From Prado023 sp963818445 (GTDB lineage: Bacteria; Actinomycetota; Actinomycetes; S36-B12; CAIYMF01): a stretch of 64,000 nt of DNA. The stretch spans positions 277,975-341,974 of the forward strand of contig CAWFSG010000019.1 in assembly GCA_963818445.1 (NCBI GenBank). The letters are read 5' to 3'. Below are positions 7,746 to 16,337 of this stretch, piece by piece. The position numbers and the translations under genes were made by a program. Position 1 is the first letter of the stretch. Each line of letters starts with the position of its first letter. The notes below the pieces were generated by a model, which was not told the DNA's origin, did no database searches, and worked only from the letters and a program-made list of their open reading frames with translations.

Positions 7746-9371
7746 TCAGCCCTCGCCCGGAACCGCCCGGCGACTCCCCCGACGTCCGGCCAGCACCAGT
7801 CCGAGGAGGGCCAGCAGGGCGATCATCTCGAACAGGCCGTCGATTCGCATCGCCGGCGTGAGGCCGGCCCGAAGCGGGACCGCGGTGACGGTCGAGTCCG
7901 AGGTGAACTCCTCGGTCTGCCAGGTCGTGCGGCCGTCGGGTCCGATCACCGCGCTGATGCCCGAGGTCGCTGCAACCAGCGCGGTGCGTCCGCTGGCGAC
8001 GGCCTGGACCCGCGTGATGGCCAGTTGCTGCTCGGGCTGGCCCGTCCCCCCGTACGTGGCGTTGTTGGTCTGCACCACCACGACCTGCCCACCGGCACGC
8101 ACCGCGTCGCGCACGAGGTCGTCGTAGGCGATCTCGAAGCAGATGACGATCCCGGTCGGCACCGGTCCGACGGTGAGGAACCCGGCCTCGTCACCAGCCG
8201 CGAAGTCCCGTGGGATGCGGTCGAACCTGGTGATGAACCGGCTGAGGATGTCGCGGAACGGCAGGTACTCGCCGAAGGGCACGGGGTGACGCTTCACGTA
8301 GGTCTCCCCAGGCCCGGTCACCGGATCCCAGACGATGCTGACATTCAGGATCGTTCCCGGATGGTCGTCACGGGGCGGATCTGCGGGGTTGACCACGACT
8401 CCGCCGACCAGGATCGGCGCGCCGATCGCATCCGCGGCCACATCGATCTGCTGGCCTGCGTCGGCGTTGCGCAAGGGGTCGATGTCCGAGGAGTTCTCCG
8501 GCCAGATGACCGCCACCGGCTGTGCCTGCTGCCCGGCAGCAACCTCCAGGGCGAGTTCCTGCGTGGCGCGCACGTGGTTGTCCAGCACCGCCCGGCGCTG
8601 GGCGTTGAAGTCCAGGCCCAGCCTCGGGACGTTCCCCTGCACGATCGCCAGCTGCTCCGATGGGCCGTCGGGGCCTCCCCAGTCTGCTGCGCGGGTCAGG
8701 GCGCCGCCGGCCACGAGTGCGACGATGAGCGCCGCGGGGAGCAGCGCCCCACGCGGACGTCGGGATCGCAGGGCATCGGCTGAGGCCAGCAGCGCCACGC
8801 CGGCCAGAGCGACAGCGAACGTGACCAGCGCTGGTCCCCCGAGCGCCGCCCAGCCGACCAGTGCGGTATCCGCCTGGCCGAAGGCGAGGCGGCCCCAGGG
8901 GAACCCGCCGAACGGGATGCGCCCGCGCAGGGCCTCCATCACGACCCAGAGCAGCGGCACGGTCACGACCCACCACCGGCGCGACAGCAGGCCGGGCAGC
9001 AGCGCACCGGCAGCCGCCCAGAATGCGGCGCACAGCAAGGACAGGAGTATCCAGGCGTCCGGCCCCAGGACCCGCATCCAGTCCAGCAGGATCAGGAAGA
9101 ACACCATCCCGACGGCCAGCCCGAGCAGCGCCCCGCGACCCCGGGACAGGCCACGGAAGGCCCATATCACGACGGAGAAGGCAGGCACCGCCGCCCAGCC
9201 CGCGAGGAGGTCGAAGGGCGGGAACGCCAGCGCCAACAGCCCCGCAGCCACTCCCCCGACAGCCAGCCGCGGCAGGAACGCCGGGGCGACCACACGGGTC
9301 GAGGTGGCGGCAGTCACCGGCACATCATCCCTGACCGCGCCGGTCCGCTGCCCTCGGACTCGCACCCGCAC
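7746..9371 (-). CDS. lnt: Apolipoprotein N-acyltransferase
   Basis: Membrane enzyme that N-acylates the diacylglyceryl-cysteine of lipoproteins. About 541 aa from a GTG start; the N-terminus is uncertain because the first ~30 residues are polar. Residues ~30-215 hold six or seven membrane helices. The periplasmic nitrilase domain carries the catalytic triad: Glu in IWPENSSD, Lys in YVKRHPVPFGEYLP and Cys in ICFEIAYDD. A final helix is at the C-terminus. In many actinobacteria Lnt is fused or adjacent to Ppm1; here the two lie 3 kb apart. It follows kal by 25 bp and could be transcribed with the lysine operon. Confidence 0.92.
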   Translation of the reverse strand: MRVRVRGQRTGAVRDDVPVTAATSTRVVAPAFLPRLAVGGVAAGLLALAFPPFDLLAGWAAVPAFSVVIWAFRGLSRGRGALLGLAVGMVFFLILLDWMRVLGPDAWILLSLLCAAFWAAAGALLPGLLSRRWWVVTVPLLWVVMEALRGRIPFGGFPWGRLAFGQADTALVGWAALGGPALVTFAVALAGVALLASADALRSRRPRGALLPAALIVALVAGGALTRAADWGGPDGPSEQLAIVQGNVPRLGLDFNAQRRAVLDNHVRATQELALEVAAGQQAQPVAVIWPENSSDIDPLRNADAGQQIDVAADAIGAPILVGGVVVNPADPPRDDHPGTILNVSIVWDPVTGPGETYVKRHPVPFGEYLPFRDILSRFITRFDRIPRDFAAGDEAGFLTVGPVPTGIVICFEIAYDDLVRDAVRAGGQVVVVQTNNATYGGTGQPEQQLAITRVQAVASGRTALVAATSGISAVIGPDGRTTWQTEEFTSDSTVTAVPLRAGLTPAMRIDGLFEMIALLALLGLVLAGRRGSRRAVPGEG

Positions 9372-9396
9372 CCTCCGCGCCGCTGCCGGTGCCGGC

Positions 9397-9810
9397 TCAG
9401 CCGGGCGCGACGACCGTGCCCGTCGCGGTGGTGATCAGCAGCGGCTCGGCCAGGACCTCCGCCGCGTTGGCGCCCCGCTCGGGGGTCCCGCGGCACACGA
9501 CGTGGGCGGCGAAGTCGATCTCGCGACTGCGGCGTCCCACGCGCGCAAGGGTCGCAGTCACCTCGACGACGTCCCCACCACGCAGGGCACTGCGGAACTG
9601 CACGTCGGAGTACGAGGCGAACAACCCCTCGTCGCCGTCGGTGCGGATCATCAGCTCGGTGGCCACGTCGCCGAACAGCGCCAGCACGTAGGCGCCATCC
9701 ACGAGGTTGCCGGCGTAGTGGGCGTGGGAGTAGGGCACGTAGCGCCGGTGGACCACCGCGATCCCCACCGCCGGACTGGCCGGGGCCACTTCCTGTGGGC
9801 TCATGCTCAT
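9397..9810 (-). CDS. kal: 3-aminobutyryl-CoA ammonia-lyase
   Basis: Hot-dog fold enzyme of lysine fermentation that removes ammonia from 3-aminobutyryl-CoA to give crotonyl-CoA. It is 137 aa, the usual size. Family features are YVPYSHAHYAGNLVDGAYVL (the Kal signature around the catalytic loop), DGDEGLFASYSDVQF and GDVVEVTATLARVG. Its ATG overlaps the kamE stop by 4 bp (ATGA), and the four genes upstream overlap in the same way. The assignment is supported by both sequence and the kamD/kamE/kdd context. Activity on a related beta-amino-acyl-CoA is possible. Confidence 0.87.
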   Translation of the reverse strand: MSMSPQEVAPASPAVGIAVVHRRYVPYSHAHYAGNLVDGAYVLALFGDVATELMIRTDGDEGLFASYSDVQFRSALRGGDVVEVTATLARVGRRSREIDFAAHVVCRGTPERGANAAEVLAEPLLITTATGTVVAPG

Positions 9811-10553
9811 CCCTCCCTGACCAGTCGGTGCACCAGGTACGAGGCGACCTCGCCCGGTGTGGTGCCCTTGCCGAAGATCCGGTCGACCCCGAGCTCGTCG
9901 GCCATGGACTCGTCGAAGCGGGGTCCGCCGACGACGATGACCGGCCGGCGCTCCCGGGGGAACGCCTCACGGAACGCAGCCGTCATCTCCTTGGTGTTGT
10001 GCAGGTGCGCATCGCGCTGGGTCACGACCTGCGAGACGAGGACCGCATCGGCCCTCACCGTCCCAGCGGTGGCCACCAGCTCGGGGACCGAGACCTGGGC
10101 ACCGAGGTTGTGCACCTCCAGGCTGGAGTAGTACTCCAGGCCCTTCTCGCCGGCGAAGCCCTTGATGTTGAGGATCGCGTCGATCCCGACGGTGTGGGCA
10201 TCGGACCCGATGCACGCTCCGACGACCACCAGCGGTCGGCGCAGGCGCTTCTTGATCCGCGCGTTGACCTCCTTCGGGGTCAGCAGCGGGTAGTCGCGCT
10301 CGAAGACCTCGACCTTGTCCAGCTCCACGAGGTGGTTGACCCGCCCGTACACGACGAAGAAGGTGAAGTCCGGACCCATCGGCTTGGCATGCACCACCAG
10401 GGCGGGGTCGATCCCCATCTTCCGCGCCAGCTGGGCCGCGGCCCCCTCCGCGCGCTTGTCGTGCGGGATGGGAAGGGTGAACGAGACCTGCACCATCCCG
10501 TCCCCGGTGGCGTCGCCGTAGGGCCGGATGACATTGCTGCTGGCCTTCGTCAT
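9807..10553 (-). CDS. kamE: Lysine 5,6-aminomutase beta subunit (B12- and PLP-binding)
   Basis: Small subunit of the adenosylcobalamin- and PLP-dependent aminomutase that converts L-beta-lysine to L-erythro-3,5-diaminohexanoate (or D-lysine to 2,5-diaminohexanoate). 248 aa. The base-off B12 motif DxHxxG is present (Asp118, His120, Gly123 in SDAHTVG). Lys131 in NIKGFAGEKG lies 11 residues after the cobalt-ligand His, the same spacing as His133 and Lys144 in the Acetoanaerobium sticklandii enzyme, so it is the likely PLP Schiff-base lysine. It overlaps kamD and kal by 4 bp each, favouring coupled synthesis with the alpha subunit. Confidence 0.94.
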   Translation of the reverse strand: MTKASSNVIRPYGDATGDGMVQVSFTLPIPHDKRAEGAAAQLARKMGIDPALVVHAKPMGPDFTFFVVYGRVNHLVELDKVEVFERDYPLLTPKEVNARIKKRLRRPLVVVGACIGSDAHTVGIDAILNIKGFAGEKGLEYYSSLEVHNLGAQVSVPELVATAGTVRADAVLVSQVVTQRDAHLHNTKEMTAAFREAFPRERRPVIVVGGPRFDESMADELGVDRIFGKGTTPGEVASYLVHRLVREG

Positions 10554-12121
10554 GCCGGCACCTCCTCGAGGATCACCGAGACCGGGTTCAGGTAGCCCTC
10601 CGCGCGGAGCATGACCCCGTCGAGGCCCTTGCCCCGGTCGGCCGGGCGCTTCATCAGGCCGAAGGTGCCGTCGGCGATCGCCGGCAGCAGCCCGTCGTCG
10701 ACGATCCGTCCGAGGAGGTCCACGGCCTCGTCGAGCACCTGGTCGGCGCGGGTGGCGATCAGCCCACCGGGCGCGGGCTGGAAGTCCTCGGCCAGCCCCG
10801 CGGCGGCGTTCATCACGTAGCGCACGTTCTGCAGGGCCAGGTCGCGGTCCGACAGCCAGGGCGTGACCACGGCCTCGGTCATCATCCCGACGAGCAGGAT
10901 CCCCTGGCCGGTGAGGACCCCGGCGAGGTTGAAGAACCCGTCGAGCAGGTAGCCGCGGAAGATGTCGCCGGTCATGTGCTTCGTGGGCGGCATCCACTTC
11001 AGCGGCGCGTCCGGGAACAGCGTGCGGGCCAGCAGGGCGTGGGCCAGCTCGAGGCGGAACGAGTCGGGGATCTCGGGGTTGATCTCGAACGCGTGCCCGA
11101 GGCCGAGCTGCCAGTCGGCCAGCCCCGCCTGCTTGGCGAAGTACTCGTTGAGCAGCTGGCTGACGGTCACGGTGTGCGCCGCGTCGACCGCGTCGGCGGT
11201 CGTCAGGTAGTTGTCCTCGCCGGTGTTGATGATGATCCCCGCCCGGGCGTGCACCTGCCGGGCGAAGTGCTGGTCGGTGAAGGTCCGGATCGGGTTGATG
11301 TCGCGGAAGAGGATCCCGTACATCGAGTCGTTGAGCATCATGTCCAGGCGCTCCAGCCCGGCCATGGTCGCGATCTCGGGCATGCACAGCCCGGACGCGT
11401 AGTTGGTCAGGCGGACGTAGCGCCCGAGCTCCTTGGACACGTCGTCCAGCGCGCTGCGCATGATCCGGAAGTTCTCCTGGGTCGCGTAGGTGCCGGCATA
11501 GCCCTCGGTGGTCGCGCCCTCGGGCACGAAGTCCAGCAGCGACTGGCCCGTGGACCGGATGACCGCGATGACGTCAGCGCCCTCGCGTGCCGCAGCCTGC
11601 GCCTGGGGGACGTCCTCGTGGATGTTCCCGGTGGCCACGATCAGGTAGATCCAGGGCTTGTGGTCCACCGGATACCGGGCGAGCAGCCTCTCCCGCGCGG
11701 CACGCTGCCGGTCGACCCTGCGCACACCGGCCCTCGCAGCGCGCAGCGCGGCGGTCGTTGCGGCTGCCGCGGAGCGCCCCTCGGGCAGCCGGAACTCCAC
11801 CGAGCCGGCCGCCGCGCGCTGGGCCAGGGTGAGCAGGGGTGCATCCGCACCCAGCCCAGCCCGTCGTTGGGCAGCCAGTGCGTCCCACACCGGCAGCGCC
11901 ACCCCGTGCTGCAGCCCGACCTGCTCGGCAACGCAGTCAGCCAGGCGGTTCACCCACGGGATGCCCTCCGCGTCGGCACCCTCGAGCCCGGCCATGCGCA
12001 GCACGGCCCGCTCGATGGACACTGTCGTGTGCGCGGCCGCCATGTCGACGACCGGCCGGCCGGCGAGCGCCGCCAGCTCACGCGCCCGGGTGACCTGTGC
12101 CGGGTCCAGCTGAAGCTTCAT
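10550..12121 (-). CDS. kamD: Lysine 5,6-aminomutase alpha subunit
   Basis: Large TIM-barrel subunit that holds substrate and the adenosyl moiety above the cobalamin carried by KamE. At 523 aa it is close to the ~516 aa of clostridial KamD. Conserved blocks include HKPWIYLIVATGNIHEDVPQ, SGLCMPEIATMAGLERLDMM, GIIINTGEDNYLTTADAVD, and the C-terminal GTFGLMKRPADRGKGLDGV. The ATG overlaps the stop of the upstream amidohydrolase by 4 bp, and the stop overlaps the kamE start. Reactivating chaperones such as KamB/KamC are not in the window. Confidence 0.95.
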   Translation of the reverse strand: MKLQLDPAQVTRARELAALAGRPVVDMAAAHTTVSIERAVLRMAGLEGADAEGIPWVNRLADCVAEQVGLQHGVALPVWDALAAQRRAGLGADAPLLTLAQRAAAGSVEFRLPEGRSAAAATTAALRAARAGVRRVDRQRAARERLLARYPVDHKPWIYLIVATGNIHEDVPQAQAAAREGADVIAVIRSTGQSLLDFVPEGATTEGYAGTYATQENFRIMRSALDDVSKELGRYVRLTNYASGLCMPEIATMAGLERLDMMLNDSMYGILFRDINPIRTFTDQHFARQVHARAGIIINTGEDNYLTTADAVDAAHTVTVSQLLNEYFAKQAGLADWQLGLGHAFEINPEIPDSFRLELAHALLARTLFPDAPLKWMPPTKHMTGDIFRGYLLDGFFNLAGVLTGQGILLVGMMTEAVVTPWLSDRDLALQNVRYVMNAAAGLAEDFQPAPGGLIATRADQVLDEAVDLLGRIVDDGLLPAIADGTFGLMKRPADRGKGLDGVMLRAEGYLNPVSVILEEVPA

Positions 12122-13755
12122 GGCCTCACGCTCCCAGAGTCGGGCAGGCCCTCGCCTGCCGATGAGTCCTGTGCGACGTGGATCGTGCGCCCGTCGAGCA
12201 CCGTGGCCAGGCAGAGCGGCGCGGCGGTCCCCGGTTCCAGTCGCGGCAGTCCGGGCGTGCCGGAGCGCGGATCCGTGCTCCAGCTGGCCACGCGGGCATC
12301 AGGGGCCTGGACCGCGAGGTCGTCGGCCGCCCATACCGCGTAGGTGGCAGGTGCCCCGACCTCCAGCACGCCGGCATCATCGCGACGGGCCGCCCGCCAA
12401 CCGCCGCGGGTGGCGGCCGCGAACGCCGCCCGGCCGCTGAGGCGGGCTGCCGGGTTGTGGTGCCACATCGCTGCCCGGACCCACTCCCAGGGCTCGATGG
12501 CGGTCACGGGGCTGTCGGATCCCAGGGCCAGTGAGACCCCGGCCCGGACCAGCCCGGCGAAGTCGTGCAGGCCCGCCGAGCGATGCGGCCCGAGGCGGGC
12601 GGCATAGGCACCGTCCGGCGCGCCCCAGTGGGCGTCGAACAGCGGCTGAACGCTGGCCACGACGCCGGCGTCGGCCAGGACCGCGGCATGCTCCGGGCTC
12701 GCCATCGTCAGGTGTTCCATGCGATGCCGGGCACCGCGGACGGCCGGCCGCCCGCACTGGTCCATCGCTGCACGCAGCCCCCCGACCACGATGTCGAGGG
12801 CCGCGTCGCCGATCGCGTGGAAGCCGGCCTGGACCCCGGCACGCGTGCACGCGACCAGGTGCTCGGCCACAGCGTCGGGCTCGAGGTACCGGTTGCCGCT
12901 GGAGCCGGGCTCGTCGGCATAGGGCTCCCTGAGCAGCGCGGTGTGCGAGCCCAGCGCCCCGTCGATGAAGAGGTCTCCGGCCGCGCCCGCGGCTCCGAGG
13001 TCCAGGGCTGCCCGGGGCCCGCCCGCCTGGCCCCAGTAGGCCACCAGGTCCGGTCCCGGGGTCGAACGGGCAAGATCGATCAGCGCCACGAGGTCCGCGG
13101 CCCCGTTGATGTCCGGGCCGCCCGCCTCGTGCAGGGCGGCCACCCCCGCGGCAGCCGCGTGCTCACGGGTCGCCCGCTGGGCGGCCTCACGCAGACCCCC
13201 GGGCATCTGATCCGTCACGTGCTGGCGCACCAGGTGGTGGGCGTGGGCGGTCACCCGTCCGGAGTCCTCGAAGCCGCGCGCCGTCGGCAGGTCGGGCACG
13301 AGGGCGACCAGCGCACTGGACACCAGCCCCGAGTGCACATCCACCCGCGACAGGTAGACGACCGAGCCCCAGGTGGCGCGGTCAAGCTCGTCACGGGTGG
13401 GCAGCGCGGGATCCGACCAGAGGGTCTCGTCCCAGCCGTGACCGACGATCGGACGCCCGCGCAGCCGGCGCGCCTCGGCGGACAGCAGGTCGAGCAGGGC
13501 CCGGCGGCTGGGGACTCCGCGCAGGTCGAGGCCCAGCAGGGTCATGCCGGTGGCGGTGTGGTGCACGTGGGCATCGACGAACGCGGGCGCGACCAGCGCC
13601 CCGTCGAGGTCCACGACAGCGTCTGCGGAATCCCGGTGCAGGGCCGCACCAGCAGCGGGACCGATCCACGCGATCGTGCCGTCGACGACGAGCATCGCGC
13701 CCGCCCCCGGCACGGAGGGCGCGTAGATGGGCCCTCCGTGGAGCAGGAGCCTCAT
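12118..13755 (-). CDS. YtcJ-like metal-dependent amidohydrolase inside the lysine operon
   Basis: 545-aa cytoplasmic amidohydrolase of the YtcJ/AepA-like family. The metal site is recognisable: HxH at residues 63-65 (FVDAHVHHT), His in AGFHAIGDAALD, His in RHRMEHLTMA and the catalytic Asp in LALGSDSPVTAI. The N-terminal strand MRLLLHGGPIY and C-terminal VLDGRTIHV form the usual beta-sandwich. Substrates of the family are mostly unknown and include N-acyl and cyclic amides. It overlaps kdd upstream and kamD downstream by 4 bp each, so it is made together with the aminomutase; a role in freeing lysine or a pathway intermediate from an amide or lactam is only inference. Confidence 0.85.
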   Translation of the reverse strand: MRLLLHGGPIYAPSVPGAGAMLVVDGTIAWIGPAAGAALHRDSADAVVDLDGALVAPAFVDAHVHHTATGMTLLGLDLRGVPSRRALLDLLSAEARRLRGRPIVGHGWDETLWSDPALPTRDELDRATWGSVVYLSRVDVHSGLVSSALVALVPDLPTARGFEDSGRVTAHAHHLVRQHVTDQMPGGLREAAQRATREHAAAAGVAALHEAGGPDINGAADLVALIDLARSTPGPDLVAYWGQAGGPRAALDLGAAGAAGDLFIDGALGSHTALLREPYADEPGSSGNRYLEPDAVAEHLVACTRAGVQAGFHAIGDAALDIVVGGLRAAMDQCGRPAVRGARHRMEHLTMASPEHAAVLADAGVVASVQPLFDAHWGAPDGAYAARLGPHRSAGLHDFAGLVRAGVSLALGSDSPVTAIEPWEWVRAAMWHHNPAARLSGRAAFAAATRGGWRAARRDDAGVLEVGAPATYAVWAADDLAVQAPDARVASWSTDPRSGTPGLPRLEPGTAAPLCLATVLDGRTIHVAQDSSAGEGLPDSGSVRP

Positions 13756-14813
13756 CTCTGCTCGCCGGCGAGCCGGGCCTCGAACAGGGTGCGGATGGCC
13801 GGGTCGGTGCGCAGCAGGTCCAGGGCGTAGGCGGCGTGCCCACGGGTGTACCCGTTGCCGATCAGCATCGTGACGTCCGCGGCGAGTCCCTCGGCGCCCA
13901 GAGCAGCCGCGGTGAACGACGTGGCCATCGAGAAGAAGATGACGGTGCCCCCCTCGGCGGTGGCCAGGACGGCGCCGTGCTCACAGCCCGGGACGGTCAC
14001 GCACACGATCGTGATGTCGGCACCGGCGCCCAGTGCTCCCACGACGGCGTCGGCCACGCCGACCGGGTCGCGCGCGTCGGCCAGCGCCACGACGTCGGCG
14101 ATCCCGGCCTCCCGCAGGACCTGGGCCTCGCGCTCGACCGGGACGATCCCCACGGTGCGCCCCGCACCCTCCGCCCGGGCGGCAGCCAGGCTCAGGGAGC
14201 CGCTCTTGCCGGCACCCCCGAGGACTGCGACCGTCGGCGTGATCCCCCGGGCCCGGTAGTCACGGACCACACGGGCGGTCAGCGCGGGAGCGCCGCAGAC
14301 GTCGTTGACCGACATGGCCAGCTCCTCGGGCATGTCGTCCGGGAGCCTCGCGACGATCGAGCGCTGGAAGAGGATGGCGGTCCCGTCACAGGGCACCTGC
14401 TCCGAGGTGCCGTCCCAGGAGGCGAGGTCGTCGGTGATCCGCAGCGGCGTGAGGGTCAGGGACACCAGGGTGGCGATCCGGTCGCCCACTGCCAGCCCGA
14501 GGGGCGACTCCGGACCGACCTCCTCCACCACCCCGATCAGCATCCCGCCGGACCCGGTGACCGGGTTCTGCATCTTGCCGCGACTGGCGATGATCCCGGC
14601 GACCTCGGCGCGCACGCGCGATCCATCCCCGGAGTGCTTGTCGTGCAGCTGCTGGAAGCTCGCGGCGTCGAGGTTGAGCCGCCGCACCCGCACCCGAACC
14701 TCGTCCGGGCCGATCTCCGGTGACGCGTCCAGGCGCCAGGCAGCTTGGGGCAGCACGCCCTCCGGCTCGAGAACTCGGTGCACGCCCACGGCGCGTGCAG
14801 TGCGGTGATCCAT
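13752..14813 (-). CDS. kdd: L-erythro-3,5-diaminohexanoate dehydrogenase
   Basis: NAD(P)-dependent oxidative deaminase that turns 3,5-diaminohexanoate into 5-amino-3-oxohexanoate. 353 aa with an alcohol-dehydrogenase-like fold: an N-terminal GroES-like part (GVVEEVGPESPLGLAVGDRI) and a Rossmann domain with TPTVAVLGGAGKSGSLSLAA. The family stretch SVNDVCGAPALTARVV and SGDGSRVRAEVAGIIASRGK support Kdd over generic ADHs, and no zinc-ligand Cys cluster is seen. It is the first gene of the kdd-amidohydrolase-kamD-kamE-kal series, with GGAGGG 6-11 bases before the ATG. Confidence 0.92.
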   Translation of the reverse strand: MDHRTARAVGVHRVLEPEGVLPQAAWRLDASPEIGPDEVRVRVRRLNLDAASFQQLHDKHSGDGSRVRAEVAGIIASRGKMQNPVTGSGGMLIGVVEEVGPESPLGLAVGDRIATLVSLTLTPLRITDDLASWDGTSEQVPCDGTAILFQRSIVARLPDDMPEELAMSVNDVCGAPALTARVVRDYRARGITPTVAVLGGAGKSGSLSLAAARAEGAGRTVGIVPVEREAQVLREAGIADVVALADARDPVGVADAVVGALGAGADITIVCVTVPGCEHGAVLATAEGGTVIFFSMATSFTAAALGAEGLAADVTMLIGNGYTRGHAAYALDLLRTDPAIRTLFEARLAGEQR

Positions 14814-14861
14814 GGCCCTCCTCAGTCCCAGCCCTCACCCTATCCATCCACGCGACACGAA

Positions 14862-14919
14862 GATACTCCGTTCGGATGCTGGCCACGCAATCATTCCTTC
14901 CGTTATGCTGACGGAATGA
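14862..14919. promoter_or_regulatory. Divergent kdd/kamA control region with repeated TCCGTT..ATGCTG element
   Basis: TCCGTT followed by ATGCTG occurs twice, at 14867 and 14899, 32 bp apart (three helical turns). The first copy contains the palindrome TCCGTTCGGA. The second is part of two inverted repeats, TTCCGT-N7-ACGGAA (14898-14916) and TCATTCC-N15-GGAATGA (14891-14919), which reach into the kamA start codon. TATGCT (14904-14909) fits the actinobacterial -10 pattern TANNNT six bases before the kamA ATG, so kamA may be leaderless. The nearby Lrp protein is the obvious candidate regulator, by inference. Confidence 0.5.
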
Positions 14920-16334
14920 CGGACATCCTTGACCCGTTCCTGCCGACCGCTGTTCAGGATCTGCACGTCCCTGAACAGCCCTACATGTACGGGCGCGTGA
15001 TCCTGTCCGAACCGGACTGGACCCGGTTCCCCGGATGGGCGGACGTGACCGAGGAGCAGTGGCGCTCAGCCCAGTGGCAGCGGGCGCACTGCATCAAGAA
15101 CTCACGGCAGTTGCGCGACCTCATGGGCGATCTGCTCGATGAGCGGGTGTATGACGACCTGGATGCGGACCTGGCCTACAAGGCCACGATGTCCATGTTG
15201 GTCCCGCCGCAGATGATCAACACGATGATGCGCGGCACGTCACCCGCCGGACCGGGCTCGTTGACCGACGCCTTCTACGCCGACCCGATCCGTCGCTACA
15301 TGCTGCCGATGTTCACCGACCGCCTGGCCGAGTGGGGCAGCCATCCGTACGCATCGCGCGACTCCCTGCACGAGCAGGCAATGTGGGTCGCCGAGGGCCT
15401 GACCCACCGCTACCCGACGAAGGTCCTGGCTGAGCTGCTGAGCACCTGCCCCCAGTACTGCGGGCACTGCACCCGCATGGACCTCGTGGGCAACTCCACG
15501 CCGAGCGTGGACAAGATGAAGCTGGTGCTCAAGCCGGTGGACCGGCAGGAGGCGCACATGGCCTACCTGCGCACGCACCCGCAGGTGCGCGACGTGGTCG
15601 TCTCGGGCGGCGATGTCGCCAACCTGCCCTGGCCGCGGCTGGAGTCCTACCTCGACCAGTTGCTCGACATCGACAACATCCGCGACATCCGGCTGGCGAC
15701 GAAGGCGCTCATGGCGGTCCCCCAGCACTGGCTGTCCCCCGATGTCGTCGACGGGATGGGCCGGGTGGCGGCCAAGGCCCGGTCCCGCGGGGTGTCGCTG
15801 GCCATCCATACGCACGTGAACAACGCCGCGTCCGTCACGCCGCTCGTGGCGGAGGCCGTTCGGGCGATGTTCGACGCCGGCGTCCGCGACGTGCGCAACC
15901 AGGGAGTCCTGCTCGAGGGCGTCAACGCCACCTCGACCGACCTGCTCGACCTGAGCTTCACGCTGCTCGACGGTGCCGGGATCATGCCCTACTACTTCTA
16001 CATGTGCGACATGATCCCCAATGCCGAGCACTGGCGGGTCCCCCTGCACAAGGCCCAGGAGATGCAGCACGCCATCATGGGCTACCTGCCCGGCTTCGCC
16101 ACCCCCCGGATCGTGTGCGACGTGCCCTTCGTCGGCAAGCGCTGGGTGCACCAGGTGCACACCTACGACCAGGTCCTCGGGATCTCGGAGTGGACCAAGA
16201 ACTACCGGACCGGCATCGAGTTCGACGACCCGAACGCCCTGACGCGCAACTACCGCTACTACGACCCGATCCACACCCTGCCCGAGGAGGGCCAGCGGTG
16301 GTGGGCCCGCCATGCCGACGAGGATCCCAGCTGA
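14916..16334 (+). CDS. kamA: Lysine 2,3-aminomutase-like radical SAM enzyme
   Basis: Radical SAM and PLP enzyme that moves the alpha-amino group of L-lysine to C3, giving L-beta-lysine. 472 aa from the ATG at 14916. The [4Fe-4S] motif is Cys178, Cys182, Cys185 (CPQYCGHC). Asp365 (YMCDM) and Asp402 (IVCDVP) correspond to the two aspartates that bind the lysine side-chain amine in the clostridial enzyme. The PLP-lysine motif is unusual: PFVGKRW with Lys408, where classical KamA has PGGGGK. It is divergent from the kdd operon and converges with lrp, 3 bp apart. Lysine specificity is likely but not certain. Confidence 0.87.
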   Translation: MTDILDPFLPTAVQDLHVPEQPYMYGRVILSEPDWTRFPGWADVTEEQWRSAQWQRAHCIKNSRQLRDLMGDLLDERVYDDLDADLAYKATMSMLVPPQMINTMMRGTSPAGPGSLTDAFYADPIRRYMLPMFTDRLAEWGSHPYASRDSLHEQAMWVAEGLTHRYPTKVLAELLSTCPQYCGHCTRMDLVGNSTPSVDKMKLVLKPVDRQEAHMAYLRTHPQVRDVVVSGGDVANLPWPRLESYLDQLLDIDNIRDIRLATKALMAVPQHWLSPDVVDGMGRVAAKARSRGVSLAIHTHVNNAASVTPLVAEAVRAMFDAGVRDVRNQGVLLEGVNATSTDLLDLSFTLLDGAGIMPYYFYMCDMIPNAEHWRVPLHKAQEMQHAIMGYLPGFATPRIVCDVPFVGKRWVHQVHTYDQVLGISEWTKNYRTGIEFDDPNALTRNYRYYDPIHTLPEEGQRWWARHADEDPS

Positions 16335-16337
16335 GCG

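Noticed and set aside
8335..10131. 598-aa plus-strand frame opposite lnt, kal and kamE
   Set aside because: It crosses three well-supported genes on the other strand and shows no domain.
9807..11387. Longer 526-aa version of kamE
   Set aside because: The extra N-terminal ~278 residues are the wrong frame of kamD; the ATGA overlap at 10550-10553 marks the real start.
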